From: Guopingia tenuis | Lineage (GTDB): Bacteria; Bacillota; Clostridia; Christensenellales; Christensenellaceae | Direction of reading: 5' to 3' | DNA: 64,000 bases | NCBI RefSeq assembly: GCF_014384805.1 | Contig: NZ_JACRSS010000003.1 | Location: 62,001-126,000 of the forward strand | Shown here: positions 8,262 to 16,358 of the stretch, piece after piece | Numbering within the stretch: position 1 is the stretch's first letter | How the letters are laid out: each line of letters opens with the position of its first letter | Made by a program: the position numbers and the translations under genes | The notes under the pieces: generated by a model | Database searches by the model: none | What the model was told of the DNA's origin: nothing | The model's input: only the letters and a program-made list of their open reading frames with translations

Positions 8262-11200
8262 TCAGCCCAGCTTTTCCACGCCAAAGCTCGTCTTTTCCCC
8301 GTTGATATCCCATTCCTTCTGATATCCACTGACGCTCCCCAGCTCGATGCTGTCTGCCAGAACCTCTCCGGCAATCTGGCTCTTATTCTTTTCCATTACG
8401 GCGAGAATCTTCTCGTTGCCCGCCGCAGAGAGGCGGATATGATCCACCACCTCGAACCCGGCCTCCTTGCGCATGGTCTGCACCTTACTGATGATCTCCC
8501 GGACATAGCCCTCCTCAATGAGTTCCGGAGTCAGCTCGGTATCCAAAATCACAGCCAGGCCGCCGTCGGTTTCCACGGCATATCCCTCTTTCTGCTTGGG
8601 TTCGATGAGAAGATCTTCTTCCTTGAGGGCGATCTCCTGGCCATCCAGCGAGAAAGTATAGGTTCCGCCGTTCTTCACGGCCCCGGCGATCTTCGTGCCG
8701 TCTCCATTCATGAGGTGATTGCGGATGCCGCCAAGCAGCTTGCCATAGCGCGGCCCCAGCGTCCGCATCTGCGGCTTCACCAGATAGGTAATGTATTCCT
8801 CGGTGGCAGCGCCCAGCTCCACCTCTTTGACGTTCAGCTCGCCCTTGACGACATCGGCATACATCTCCGGCAGATCCGAAAGCCCGCCCACAAACAGCTT
8901 GCCGATGGGCTGGCGGTTTTTGATGTTGGCGGCGTTCCGGCAGGCCCGTCCCAGCGCCACGATCTGGAGCACATTTTCCATGTTGGCTTCCAGCTCCTTG
9001 TCCACCCGGCTCTCATCCACGACGGGATAGCTGCAAAGATGTACGCTCTCGGGAGCCTCTGTATCGACGCTGCGGACGATGTTCTGATAAATCGCCTCTG
9101 TCATGAAGGGCGTGAAGGGCGCGATCAGCCGGCAGAGGGTTTCCAGGACGATATAGAGCGTCATATAGGCGTCGATCTTGTCCTGGGTCATTTCCTTGCC
9201 CCAATAGCGGTCGCGGCAGCGGCGGACATACCAGTTGGAAAGTTCATCCACAAACTTGGTGAGCTCCCGGGTCGCCTCGGTGATGTGATAGGTGTCCAGA
9301 TAGCCCCGCACCGCCCCTACAAGGGAATTCAGGCGGGAGAGCACCCAGCGGTCCATAACCGGCAGGCCATCTTTGCGAAGCTCATATTTCGTCGGGTCAA
9401 ACCCGTCGATCTCTGCATAGAGGACATAGAAGGCATAGGTATTCCAGATCGTCCCCATAAACTTGCGCTGGAATTCCGAAACCGCCTCATCATAGAACCG
9501 GTTGGGCAGCCAGGGTGCCGAATTGGAATAGAAATACCAGCGGACCGCATCCGCTCCCTGCTTATCCAGAACCGACCAGGGATCGACGACATTGCCGATG
9601 TGCTTAGACATCTTGCGCCCGTCCTTATCCTGCACATGCCCCAGCACGATGCAGTTTTTAAAGGGAGCCTTGTCAAAGATCAGCGTCCCGATGGCCAGCA
9701 GGGTATAGAACCAGCCGCGGGTCTGGTCCACGGCCTCGCTGATGAAGTCCGCAGGGAACCGCTTCTCAAACTCCTCCTTGTGTTCAAAGGGATAGTGCCA
9801 CTGCGCGAAGGGCATGGAGCCGGAATCATACCAGCAGTCGATCACTTCGCTCACGCGGGTCATCTCCCCGCCGCATTCCGGGCAAGTGAGCTTGATTTCA
9901 TCGATATAGGGCTTATGCAGCTCGATATCCTCGGGCACGTTTTTGCCCATCTTCCGAAGCTCTTCCCGGGAGCCGATCACATGGATATGGCCGCATTTGC
10001 AGGTCCAGACCGGCAGCGGCGTTCCCCAATAGCGTTCCCGGGAAACACCCCAGTCGATGACGTTTTCCAGGAAATTGCCCATGCGCCCGTCCCGGATAGT
10101 CTCGGGCAGCCAGTTGACAGAGGCGTTGTTTTTCAGCAGATGGTCCCGAAGGGCGGTCATCTTGATAAACCAGGTGCTGCGGGCGTAATAGATCAGCGGG
10201 GTGTTGCAGCGCCAGCAGAAGGGATAGCTGTGCTCAAACTCGGGCGCGTCAAACAGCAGGCCCTTTTCCCGGAGCGCTTCGATGATGAGCTTGTCCGCAT
10301 CCTTGACAAAGGTTCCGTCCCAGGGCGTCCCGCCGCACATCTCGCCCTTGGTGTTCACCAGCTGGATGAAGGGCAGATGGTTTTCCATGCAGACCCGGGC
10401 GTCGTCCTCACCAAAGGCCGGCGCGTTATGCACGATGCCGGTGCCGTCGGTGGTGGTGACATAGTCGTCTGCGATGATATAGAAGGCCTTTTCGCCGCCG
10501 CATGCCTTGGCCGTGCATTCAAAAAGCGGCTGATAGCTGCGGCCCACGAGCTGCGAACCCATATAGGTTTCGACGATTTCCACGCCCTCTTCCCCGAGAA
10601 CGCTCCCCACCAGGTCCTTGGCCAGAATGAAGGATTCGCCGTCCTTTTTCGCCTTGCAGTATTCCACGTTGGCGTTGACGCAGAGGCATACGTTGCTGGG
10701 CAGGGTCCAGGGGGTCGTCGTCCATGCCAGATAGCTGGCGTCGTCATCCGTGCAGCGGAAACGGGCGGTGGCCGACGTTTCCTTCACGTCCTTATACCCC
10801 TGCGCCACCTCATGGGAGGAAAGGGCGGTTCCGCAGCGGGGGCAATAGGGGACGACTTTGTGCCCCTTATAGAGCAGGCCCTTTTCATGGATCTGCTTCA
10901 GCGACCACCACACGGATTCGATATAGTCGTTGTCATAGGTAACATAGGGATTTTCCATATCCGCCCAGTATCCCACGCGGTCGGACATTTTCTCCCATTC
11001 GCCTTTATATTTCCAGACGCTTTCCTTGCATTTCTGAATAAAATCCGAAACGCCGTATTCCTCAATCTGCTCCTTGCCGTCCAGCCCCAGCAGCTTTTCC
11101 ACTTCCAGCTCCACGGGCAGCCCGTGGGTATCCCATCCGGCTTTGCGCAGGACGTTATAGCCCTCCATGGACTTATAGCGGGGGAACAGGTCCTTGATGC

Positions 11201-11387
11201 AGCGGGTCAGGATATGCCCGATATGCGGCTTGCCGTTGGCGGTCGGCGGGCCGTCATAGAACGTGAATTCCGGCTTCCCCTCCCCGGCTTTCTGGGCCTT
11301 ATGGAAAATTTCGTTTTCCTTCCAGAACGCAAGAACCTCCTCTTCGCGTTTCACGAAGTTTAGATCCGTCGAAACTTTTTTATACAT
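8262..11387 (-). CDS. ileS: Isoleucyl-tRNA synthetase, type 2 (eukaryote-like)
   Basis: 1041 residues. Charges tRNA-Ile with isoleucine in the cytosol. The HIGH motif is PHIGH (55-58 for H-I-G-H) and the KMSKS loop is KMSKH (592-596). The block GWDTHGLPVE (Thr rather than the Cys of GWDCHGLPIE) and the length over 1000 residues mark the IleRS2 group, which is known for intrinsic mupirocin resistance. Class I editing and anticodon-binding regions follow. The ATG at 11387 is preferred, with GGAG 8 nt upstream; an in-frame GTG three codons earlier overlaps that RBS. Expression is controlled by the T-box just upstream. Confidence 0.96.
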   Translation of the reverse strand: MYKKVSTDLNFVKREEEVLAFWKENEIFHKAQKAGEGKPEFTFYDGPPTANGKPHIGHILTRCIKDLFPRYKSMEGYNVLRKAGWDTHGLPVELEVEKLLGLDGKEQIEEYGVSDFIQKCKESVWKYKGEWEKMSDRVGYWADMENPYVTYDNDYIESVWWSLKQIHEKGLLYKGHKVVPYCPRCGTALSSHEVAQGYKDVKETSATARFRCTDDDASYLAWTTTPWTLPSNVCLCVNANVEYCKAKKDGESFILAKDLVGSVLGEEGVEIVETYMGSQLVGRSYQPLFECTAKACGGEKAFYIIADDYVTTTDGTGIVHNAPAFGEDDARVCMENHLPFIQLVNTKGEMCGGTPWDGTFVKDADKLIIEALREKGLLFDAPEFEHSYPFCWRCNTPLIYYARSTWFIKMTALRDHLLKNNASVNWLPETIRDGRMGNFLENVIDWGVSRERYWGTPLPVWTCKCGHIHVIGSREELRKMGKNVPEDIELHKPYIDEIKLTCPECGGEMTRVSEVIDCWYDSGSMPFAQWHYPFEHKEEFEKRFPADFISEAVDQTRGWFYTLLAIGTLIFDKAPFKNCIVLGHVQDKDGRKMSKHIGNVVDPWSVLDKQGADAVRWYFYSNSAPWLPNRFYDEAVSEFQRKFMGTIWNTYAFYVLYAEIDGFDPTKYELRKDGLPVMDRWVLSRLNSLVGAVRGYLDTYHITEATRELTKFVDELSNWYVRRCRDRYWGKEMTQDKIDAYMTLYIVLETLCRLIAPFTPFMTEAIYQNIVRSVDTEAPESVHLCSYPVVDESRVDKELEANMENVLQIVALGRACRNAANIKNRQPIGKLFVGGLSDLPEMYADVVKGELNVKEVELGAATEEYITYLVKPQMRTLGPRYGKLLGGIRNHLMNGDGTKIAGAVKNGGTYTFSLDGQEIALKEEDLLIEPKQKEGYAVETDGGLAVILDTELTPELIEEGYVREIISKVQTMRKEAGFEVVDHIRLSAAGNEKILAVMEKNKSQIAGEVLADSIELGSVSGYQKEWDINGEKTSFGVEKLG

Positions 11388-11417
11388 TCCTCTCACTCCT
11401 GCAAATATTTTTGAAAA

Positions 11418-11640
11418 TAAAAAAGGCCTTCCCCTCTATAGGACGGGAAAGCCGCGGTACCACCTATCTTCCCCCGGTTTCCCAGGGGCGCTCGATTCTG
11501 TTTAACGCACAGCCTACGGCGCACAGTGCGCGGTTGCAGGAAAAAGTGATACCATGCGCATCCGCCGCCGGGCTTGCACCCTTCCCCGCTCGCTGAAGGC
11601 TTTCCTGCATCATGGCGTGTCTCTTTCCAAAAGACATATA
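11418..11640 (-). promoter_or_regulatory. T-box leader of ileS (Ile specifier ATC)
   Basis: The invariant T-box AGGTGGTACCGCGG is at 11452-11465 on the minus strand. A long Stem I region lies upstream; the bulge GGTATCAC contains ATC (11548-11550), an isoleucine codon. Downstream the terminator pairs GGCTTTCCC-region with GGGGAAGGCC before TTTTTTATTTT (about 11420-11455). Uncharged tRNA-Ile should stabilise the antiterminator and allow ileS transcription. Confidence 0.9.
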
Positions 11641-11774
11641 AGCCTAGCCAACATTATATGGTTTTTTGCCGGGTTTGTCAAAGTATTTTTGGCTTTTCCT
11701 TTTTTTGGAGCCGGGCGGCAGAGAAACCTGTCGAAACCCTTGTAAAAAGATTGTATCGTTTGCGGTATTTTGTC

Positions 11775-11804
11775 TTGTCAGGCTGTATACTGAAAGTGTA
11801 TAGT
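11775..11804 (+). promoter_or_regulatory. Promoter of the lipoprotein deacetylase
   Basis: TTGTCA (11775-11780), 18-bp spacer, TATAGT (11799-11804), 40 bp before the start codon. Confidence 0.6.
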
Positions 11805-11843
11805 AAATACGGACAAAGCTTATACTAAGGAGTACTTCTTTTT

Positions 11844-13232
11844 ATGAATATACGAAAAATCCTGTCCCTTTCTGCCGCCGCCCTCCTGCTTGCCGGTTTT
11901 GCGGGATGCAGCGAGATGCCCAAGGTCACGCCTTCGCCTTCCCCGGCGCCGTCTCCCAGCGCGCCGCAGCATGCGGCAGGCGCCGAAGAATTCGGCGTTC
12001 CCGAGCTATATACGGAGGAGGGCGATGCCTGGACGGTTACGGCTTTTATTCCCAAGGCCAACGTTCCTTCCATTGACGATGAAATCTCCAAGGCTTTGCA
12101 AAGCGCCCTTGCTCCCATCAAAACGGAGATCGAGGGCTATCGGGCCGAGCATCCGGAAACAGAAAAGGGAAGCATTCTTTTGGACTATTCTTCCCTCTCC
12201 CTCGCGGATGGCAAGAGAGCCAGCATCCTGGAAAAGGGACAGTATATGTACGCCGGTCTGGGGGAACCCGCTTCGGTTCTCTATACCCTCAATTTTAATT
12301 TGGAATCCGGCGCTTTGCTCGGCGCCGGCGACCTGTTTGCCGAGGGATATGAGACTGCGCTCAACACCCTGGTCACGGCCAAGCTGAAGGAACAGAATCC
12401 GAATCTGGATTTTGCCGCCACGCCGGTCGCCCTTTCCGGGCTGACGAACCTTCAGCTCACAAAAACCGGCGCTGTCGTCTATTTCCTAAAAAATTCCCTC
12501 GCCGGGGCCACCCAGGATATGCAGGTAGATCTGACCGCCTCCGAGCTTGCCTCCCTGGCCGCTCCTGTCCCTGCGCCGGCGCCCTCCCCGCCGGTTTCCC
12601 AGGGCCGCTCCATCGATCCGGATAAGCCCATGATCGCCTTCACGTTTGACGACGGCCCTCATGGGGAAGTTACGCCCAAGCTGCTGGATCTCTTTGAAAG
12701 CTATAACGGCCGCGCCACCTTCTGTGTGGTGGGCAGCCGGGTTGCCAAGCATGCGGCGGTCGTGAAGCGCATGGCAGCAGACGGGCATCAGATCGCCAAC
12801 CACACCTGGACTCACCCCAAAATGACCGAGCTTTCTGCCGAGGACGCCAAAAAACAGCTCGCGGATACCAATGATATTGTGGCCCAGGTGACCGGCGGCT
12901 ACCGCATCCGCATGTATCGCCCCACCTACGGCGCTTTCAACGATACCATCAAACAGGTGACCAAAGAGCTGGAAATGTATATGGCCAACTGGACCGTGGA
13001 TTCCCTGGATTGGAAGACCCGCAATGCCGACGCCGTGTATAACGTCATTACGGCAGAGGCCAAAAGCGGGCGCATCATCCTCTGCCACGACCTCTATCCC
13101 ACGACGCTGGCCGCCATGGAGCGGATCCTTCCCGTATTGGCCGAGCAGGGCTATCAGTTCGTCACGGTAGATGAGCTTCTGAGCTTTTCGGACAAGCCGG
13201 TGGAATATGGAAAGCTGTACCGGCACAGGTGA
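11844..13232 (+). CDS. Lipoprotein polysaccharide deacetylase with N-terminal DUF3298-like domain
   Basis: 462 residues. A signal peptide ends in the lipobox LAGFAGC (Cys22), then a Pro/Ser linker. Residues about 60-225 contain LYTLNFNLESGALLGAGDLF, typical of DUF3298 (the RsiV-type domain). The NodB domain (about 255-450) has TFDDGP, the zinc motif NHTWTH, RPTYG, and the catalytic-His motif ILCHDLY. The protein should sit outside the membrane and deacetylate peptidoglycan or another N-acetylated glycan. A DUF3298-NodB fusion is seen in several Clostridia. ATG at 11844 has AAGGAG 14 nt upstream. It converges with the SLOG gene. Confidence 0.88.
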   Translation: MNIRKILSLSAAALLLAGFAGCSEMPKVTPSPSPAPSPSAPQHAAGAEEFGVPELYTEEGDAWTVTAFIPKANVPSIDDEISKALQSALAPIKTEIEGYRAEHPETEKGSILLDYSSLSLADGKRASILEKGQYMYAGLGEPASVLYTLNFNLESGALLGAGDLFAEGYETALNTLVTAKLKEQNPNLDFAATPVALSGLTNLQLTKTGAVVYFLKNSLAGATQDMQVDLTASELASLAAPVPAPAPSPPVSQGRSIDPDKPMIAFTFDDGPHGEVTPKLLDLFESYNGRATFCVVGSRVAKHAAVVKRMAADGHQIANHTWTHPKMTELSAEDAKKQLADTNDIVAQVTGGYRIRMYRPTYGAFNDTIKQVTKELEMYMANWTVDSLDWKTRNADAVYNVITAEAKSGRIILCHDLYPTTLAAMERILPVLAEQGYQFVTVDELLSFSDKPVEYGKLYRHR

Positions 13233-13245
13233 GCGTCAACCGTAT

Positions 13246-13704
13246 TTATGTTGTTTCGGTATTTTCTGCGCAGCATGTAATATTGATTACTCGCTTGCCT
13301 TTTTTCTCTGCAAATTCTTTAAATCGGGCCGCCCCGCCAAAGGGATATTTCACATGGGTTACAACCGTATCACACTGGTCGATCATCCATTGGTTTCTTT
13401 TTATTATGGCAAATTTCAGCGGCGTGTTTTCCATTCCCTCCGGATATATCGTTTCCGGGCAGCCATCTGGGGCATGCCCGGTGCGGACACCGGGCATATA
13501 TGCCAAAACCACGGTATAGGTAATGTGTGGATACGTCTTTTTTAATCTTTGAAGAGTCCTTCGCACCATGAAATCAAAACAGCCCTGATTTCCCACATAG
13601 AAGGTATCCGCTCCATCGTTCTCAATTAAATCTGCTAATATCCCCTCTAGCTTCGGCTGGATTTCCTGAGGGGTATTTTTGTGTCCAAAAAAGGTTACCT
13701 TCAT
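13246..13704 (-). CDS. SLOG-family nucleotide-binding-like protein
   Basis: 152 residues starting MKVTFFGHKNTP. The Rossmann-like features of small SLOG proteins are present: strand-GH at the N terminus, the FYVGNQGCFD loop, and NQWMIDQCDTVVTHVKYPFGG near the end. SLOG domains are thought to bind nucleotides or nucleotide-derived ligands; no enzyme activity is proven for this short type. Base composition is clearly more AT-rich than the neighbours and codon use differs (AAA, AAT, ATT), suggesting recent arrival. RBS AAAGGAGA is 7 nt before the ATG. It is divergent from an Arc-like gene across a repeat-rich operator region. Confidence 0.7.
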   Translation of the reverse strand: MKVTFFGHKNTPQEIQPKLEGILADLIENDGADTFYVGNQGCFDFMVRRTLQRLKKTYPHITYTVVLAYMPGVRTGHAPDGCPETIYPEGMENTPLKFAIIKRNQWMIDQCDTVVTHVKYPFGGAARFKEFAEKKGKRVINITCCAENTETT

Positions 13705-13727
13705 AGAATTATCTCCTTTCCAAATTT

Positions 13728-13800
13728 AGTATACTTAAAATAAGTATACTTTAAACATTATACCGCAAACTAATCTTAAAATATACTTAAAATAAGATTA
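13728..13800. promoter_or_regulatory. Paired inverted and direct repeats (probable RHH operator)
   Basis: AGTATACTTA / TAAGTATACT (13728-13737, 13741-13750) is a perfect 10-bp inverted repeat; TAATCTTA / TAAGATTA (13771-13778, 13793-13800) is a second one. The 15-mer TATACTTAAAATAAG occurs at 13730-13744 and 13782-13796, exactly 52 bp apart, close to five helical turns. It sits between the divergent SLOG and ribbon-helix-helix genes, as expected for an autoregulated operator. Confidence 0.65.
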
Positions 13801-13816
13801 TTACGGCGGTGTTTAT

Positions 13817-14002
13817 TTGAGAAACAAAAATAATAAGCATTTAGGAATTGAAGTGGAGCCTGAGTTGCACGGTAAGCTTCGTTATATCGCAAAATATGAA
13901 GGTCGTTCTGTAAATGGACAGATCATTTATTTAATTCGTCAATGTATCCGGGCTTTTGAGGAATCAAATGGGGAAATCAAACTTGATACAGATAAAAGAT
14001 AA
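13817..14002 (+). CDS. Arc-type ribbon-helix-helix DNA-binding protein
   Basis: 61 residues. GIEVEPELHGKLRYIAKYEG forms the strand and first helix, and RSVNGQIIYLIRQCIRAFE the second helix, the pattern of Arc/MetJ-fold regulators in the short Arc family. Such proteins bind palindromic operators as dimers of dimers. The start is TTG at 13817; the RBS is weak (GGCGGTG). The gene is AT-rich and adjoins the repeat pairs at 13728-13800, which are its likely targets, controlling itself and the SLOG gene. It could alternatively be an orphan antitoxin-like regulator, but no toxin is adjacent. Confidence 0.72.
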   Translation: MRNKNNKHLGIEVEPELHGKLRYIAKYEGRSVNGQIIYLIRQCIRAFEESNGEIKLDTDKR

Positions 14003-14007
14003 ATAAA

Positions 14008-14032
14008 AAATGCCGTCCAAAGGACGGCATTT
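14008..14032 (+). terminator. Terminator of the RHH gene
   Basis: AAATGCCGTCC / GGACGGCATTT (11-bp perfect arms, 3-nt loop) 6 bp after the stop codon. Confidence 0.7.
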
Positions 14033-14347
14033 CAGTCTGTTGGGAAAGCCTTTTTGGGGCACTGCCTTTAGAATCCCAGGCCCCTGAAAATGCCTTTTTT
14101 AAAGGCATTTTCCATATAACTTCGTCAAGATGTCCCCCGCCTCTAAGGCGGCGGGGGACATTTCGTATTCAGCAGTGGATTGTAACCACCGCTGAATACA
14201 AGCCGGCTTTGCCGGCTCTTGCCACGTTGGATGACGGGGCAAGCCCCTTATTGAAAGCTTTTTGGGGTTCTAAGACCCTTTTTCCCGAAAAAGGGTCTTA
14301 GCCGCCGGAGGCGACCTTGTGGCAGGGCATATTTCGCCCTGCCTTTG
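14033..14347. repeat. Non-coding hairpin array
   Basis: No coding frame is credible in this 315-bp stretch. It holds at least six further hairpins: 14086-14112 (12-bp arms), 14131-14160 (11-bp arms), 14165-14199 (14-bp arms, one mismatch), 14201-14217 (7-bp arms), 14270-14301 (perfect 14-bp arms around CCCG) and 14321-14343 (8-bp arms). The last one may end rarA transcripts. Three of them belong to the structured element described separately. Confidence 0.6.
14112..14235 (+). repeat. Structured dispersed element, copy A
   Basis: Shares with 31141-31266 (minus strand) the blocks ATAAC, AAGATG, CGCCTCT-AGGCGGC and CTTGCC-CGTT-ATGAC in the same order. Three hairpins occur between them: CGCC/GGCG with loop TCTAA; 14165-14199 with loop ATTGTAA; 14201-14217 with loop TTT. 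The stems differ in sequence from copy B yet still pair, so structure seems to be conserved. Candidates are a non-coding RNA or the non-coding end of an IS200/IS605-like element; no transposase or TnpB is present. Confidence 0.5.
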
Positions 14348-15673
14348 TTATCTCTTCTTTCCCTCCTGGGCGTCCCGCTGCTTCCGGCGGGCTTTGGCCT
14401 CGGCGATTTTGGCCTCGCTGCCCTGGAGGCTGGGAACATAATACTGCCTGCCCGCGAGATTATCCGGCATATACTGCTGGGGCGTATAGTGCCCGGGATA
14501 TTCATGGGGATATTTATACCCCTTTCCGTTGCCCAGGCTGTCGGCTCCCCGGTAATGCGTGTCCCGCAAATGCAGCGGAACGCCCACCTGATAGCTGTGC
14601 TCCGCATCCCGCATGGCGCCGTCAATGGCCATGACGACGCTGTTGGATTTGGGGCTTTCGCAGATAAAGATAATCGCCTGGGCGATGTTCAGCTTGGCTT
14701 CGGGCATACCGTTGAACTCCAATGCCTGGGCCGCCGCCACGGCCTGAAGCATCGCCATGGGGTTGGCCATCCCCACATCCTCCGAGCTGTGGGCGATCAT
14801 CCGGCGGACGATAATCCGCGGGTCCACTCCGGCATAGAGCATTCGGGAGCACCAATAAAGCGCCGCATCCGCATCCGAACCCCGCAGGGACTTGCAGAAG
14901 GCCGAAAGCATGTTGTAGTATTCCTCTTCGTCACACCGGACCGCCCGGTGCTGGATCGATTCCTCGGCAATGGAGAGGTCGATGCGGATGACTCCATCCT
15001 TGTCCGGATGGGTCGTGAGCACTGCCAGCTCCACGGCGTTCAGCGCACTGCGGGCGTCGCCGTTGGCCACGTCCACAATATGCCCCACCGCCTCCGGCGT
15101 CATCTCCACCTGCATGCGCCCAAACCCCCGCTCCTCGTCAGCCAGGGCCGCGTGAATGGCCTTCTCTACGTCCTGAGGCGTGAGCGGCTGGAACTGAAAC
15201 AGACGGCACCGGGACACAATAGCCGGCGTCATGGCTACCAGAGGGTTTTCCGTCGTGCTGCCGATAAATTTGATGATTCCCTTTTCAATGGCGGGCAGAA
15301 TGCTGTCTGACTGCGCCTTGGACCAGCGGTGGCACTCGTCCAGCAGCAGATAGGTGCTCTTGCCGTTCATCATCAGCTCGCTTTCGGCCTCGGATAAAAT
15401 CCCCCGCACCTCTTTTACGCCCGTGGTGACGGCGTTCACCTTGCGGAAATTGGATTTGGTCGTATTTGCGATGATCTCCGCCAGCGTGGATTTCCCGCAG
15501 CCCGGAGGCCCAAAGAAGATGCAGGAAGTCAGCTTGTCTGCCTCAATGGCCCGGCGCAGCAGCCTTCCCTTTCCCACAATATGCTCCTGGCCGATAAATT
15601 CATCCAGCACCCGCGGGCGCATCCGGTCGGCCAAGGGCGCGCCCTTGGCCGCGTTGCCCGAAAATAAATCCAT
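14348..15673 (-). CDS. rarA: Replication-associated recombination protein A (RarA/MgsA AAA+ ATPase)
   Basis: 441 residues. Walker A is FFGPPGCGKST, Walker B LLLDECHRWSKAQ (usually DEIHR), sensor 1 GSTTENP, and the arginine-finger region SRC follows. The C-terminal part RGADSLGNGKGYKYPHEYPG and ...QQYMPDNLAGRQYY is the conserved tetramerisation/substrate domain of RarA. The protein acts at stalled replication forks. The ATG at 15673 with AAGGAGGG 8 nt upstream is the start. The stop lies next to a hairpin at 14321-14343. Confidence 0.93.
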   Translation of the reverse strand: MDLFSGNAAKGAPLADRMRPRVLDEFIGQEHIVGKGRLLRRAIEADKLTSCIFFGPPGCGKSTLAEIIANTTKSNFRKVNAVTTGVKEVRGILSEAESELMMNGKSTYLLLDECHRWSKAQSDSILPAIEKGIIKFIGSTTENPLVAMTPAIVSRCRLFQFQPLTPQDVEKAIHAALADEERGFGRMQVEMTPEAVGHIVDVANGDARSALNAVELAVLTTHPDKDGVIRIDLSIAEESIQHRAVRCDEEEYYNMLSAFCKSLRGSDADAALYWCSRMLYAGVDPRIIVRRMIAHSSEDVGMANPMAMLQAVAAAQALEFNGMPEAKLNIAQAIIFICESPKSNSVVMAIDGAMRDAEHSYQVGVPLHLRDTHYRGADSLGNGKGYKYPHEYPGHYTPQQYMPDNLAGRQYYVPSLQGSEAKIAEAKARRKQRDAQEGKKR

Positions 15674-15818
15674 GCCTTTCCCTCCTTTTTCCGGCCTCTG
15701 CCGCCGCTCACCTGTTTTTTGCCTCTTTACGCAGTCGTTCCTGCCGGGCGTATGCAAAGCCCATGGCATCCGTTTTTCTTTCTGTATCCGTCCCTGCCGG
15801 ATCACGCCCCCATGTTTT
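15674..15818. other. Pyrimidine-rich intergenic DNA before the tandem repeat
   Basis: No gene or clear signal is visible. The part around 15740-15760 (CTGCCGGGCGTATGC) weakly resembles the repeat unit that begins at 15819 and may be a decayed copy. Confidence 0.3.
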
Positions 15819-16055
15819 CTTGTGCCGGAAGAATTGCCTTCCCGCACATATTGTCATGGTCACGTCCGCCCGGCGAGGGAGGTCTGCCTATCCATCCATC
15901 TTTCCTTGTGCCGGCAGGATTTCTTTCCCGTACATACTCCCATGGTCGCGCCTGCCCGGCGAGGGAGGTCTGCCTATCCGTCCATCTTTCCTTGTGCCGG
16001 CAGGATTTCTTTCCCGTACATACTCCCATGGTCGTGCCCGCCCGGCGAGGGCTGC
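15819..16055. repeat. 86-bp tandem repeat, about 2.7 copies
   Basis: Units begin at 15819, 15905 and 15991, each with CTTGTGCCGG; the third breaks off after GCCCGGCGAGGG. Copies 2 and 3 are almost identical and copy 1 is diverged. The period is not a multiple of 3, so each unit changes reading frame and the open frames through it are unlikely to be genes. It lies between the divergent rarA and serC. Confidence 0.85.
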
Positions 16056-16211
16056 GTTCATTATACCATATTCTTGATTGCTGCGGCACCCTCAAAAGCG
16101 GAAACCTTGGGGCGCCGCTTCTCTCCCCGCGCCGCTGCAAAAAATCCTCCGCATTGTTCGTCATAAAACGAATTATTGTATTTTTTGCTTAAAAATCGTG
16201 CGTTCTTTCTA

Positions 16212-16240
16212 TTGCCCATTCTGAAATTGTCCGGTATAAT
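16212..16240 (+). promoter_or_regulatory. serCA promoter
   Basis: TTGCCC (16212-16217), 17-bp spacer, TATAAT (16235-16240), giving a leader of about 110 nt. No T-box motif was seen in this leader. Confidence 0.65.
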
Positions 16241-16358
16241 ATAAAAATATAGAAGACGTAAAAAAATAGCCGGCATGGTCATTTTTTGCATCTCTACCAC
16301 TGCAGAAAACCACAGTATCGCTTATTAAAAATTATTATAATTTTAGGAGGAAATAATT

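Noticed and set aside
8226..11363. 1045-codon open frame antisense to ileS
   Set aside because: It mirrors ileS exactly. GC-rich codon use in the sense strand avoids TTA, CTA and TCA, which leaves the antisense frame open. No recognisable domain.
15819..16055. CRISPR-like array
   Set aside because: Units are contiguous 86-bp tandem copies; there are no short repeats separated by unique spacers.
15802..16164. 120-codon minus-strand frame through the 86-bp repeats (and plus-strand equivalents)
   Set aside because: The 86-bp period shifts the frame every unit, so the repeated peptide is an artefact of the repeat, not a repeat protein.
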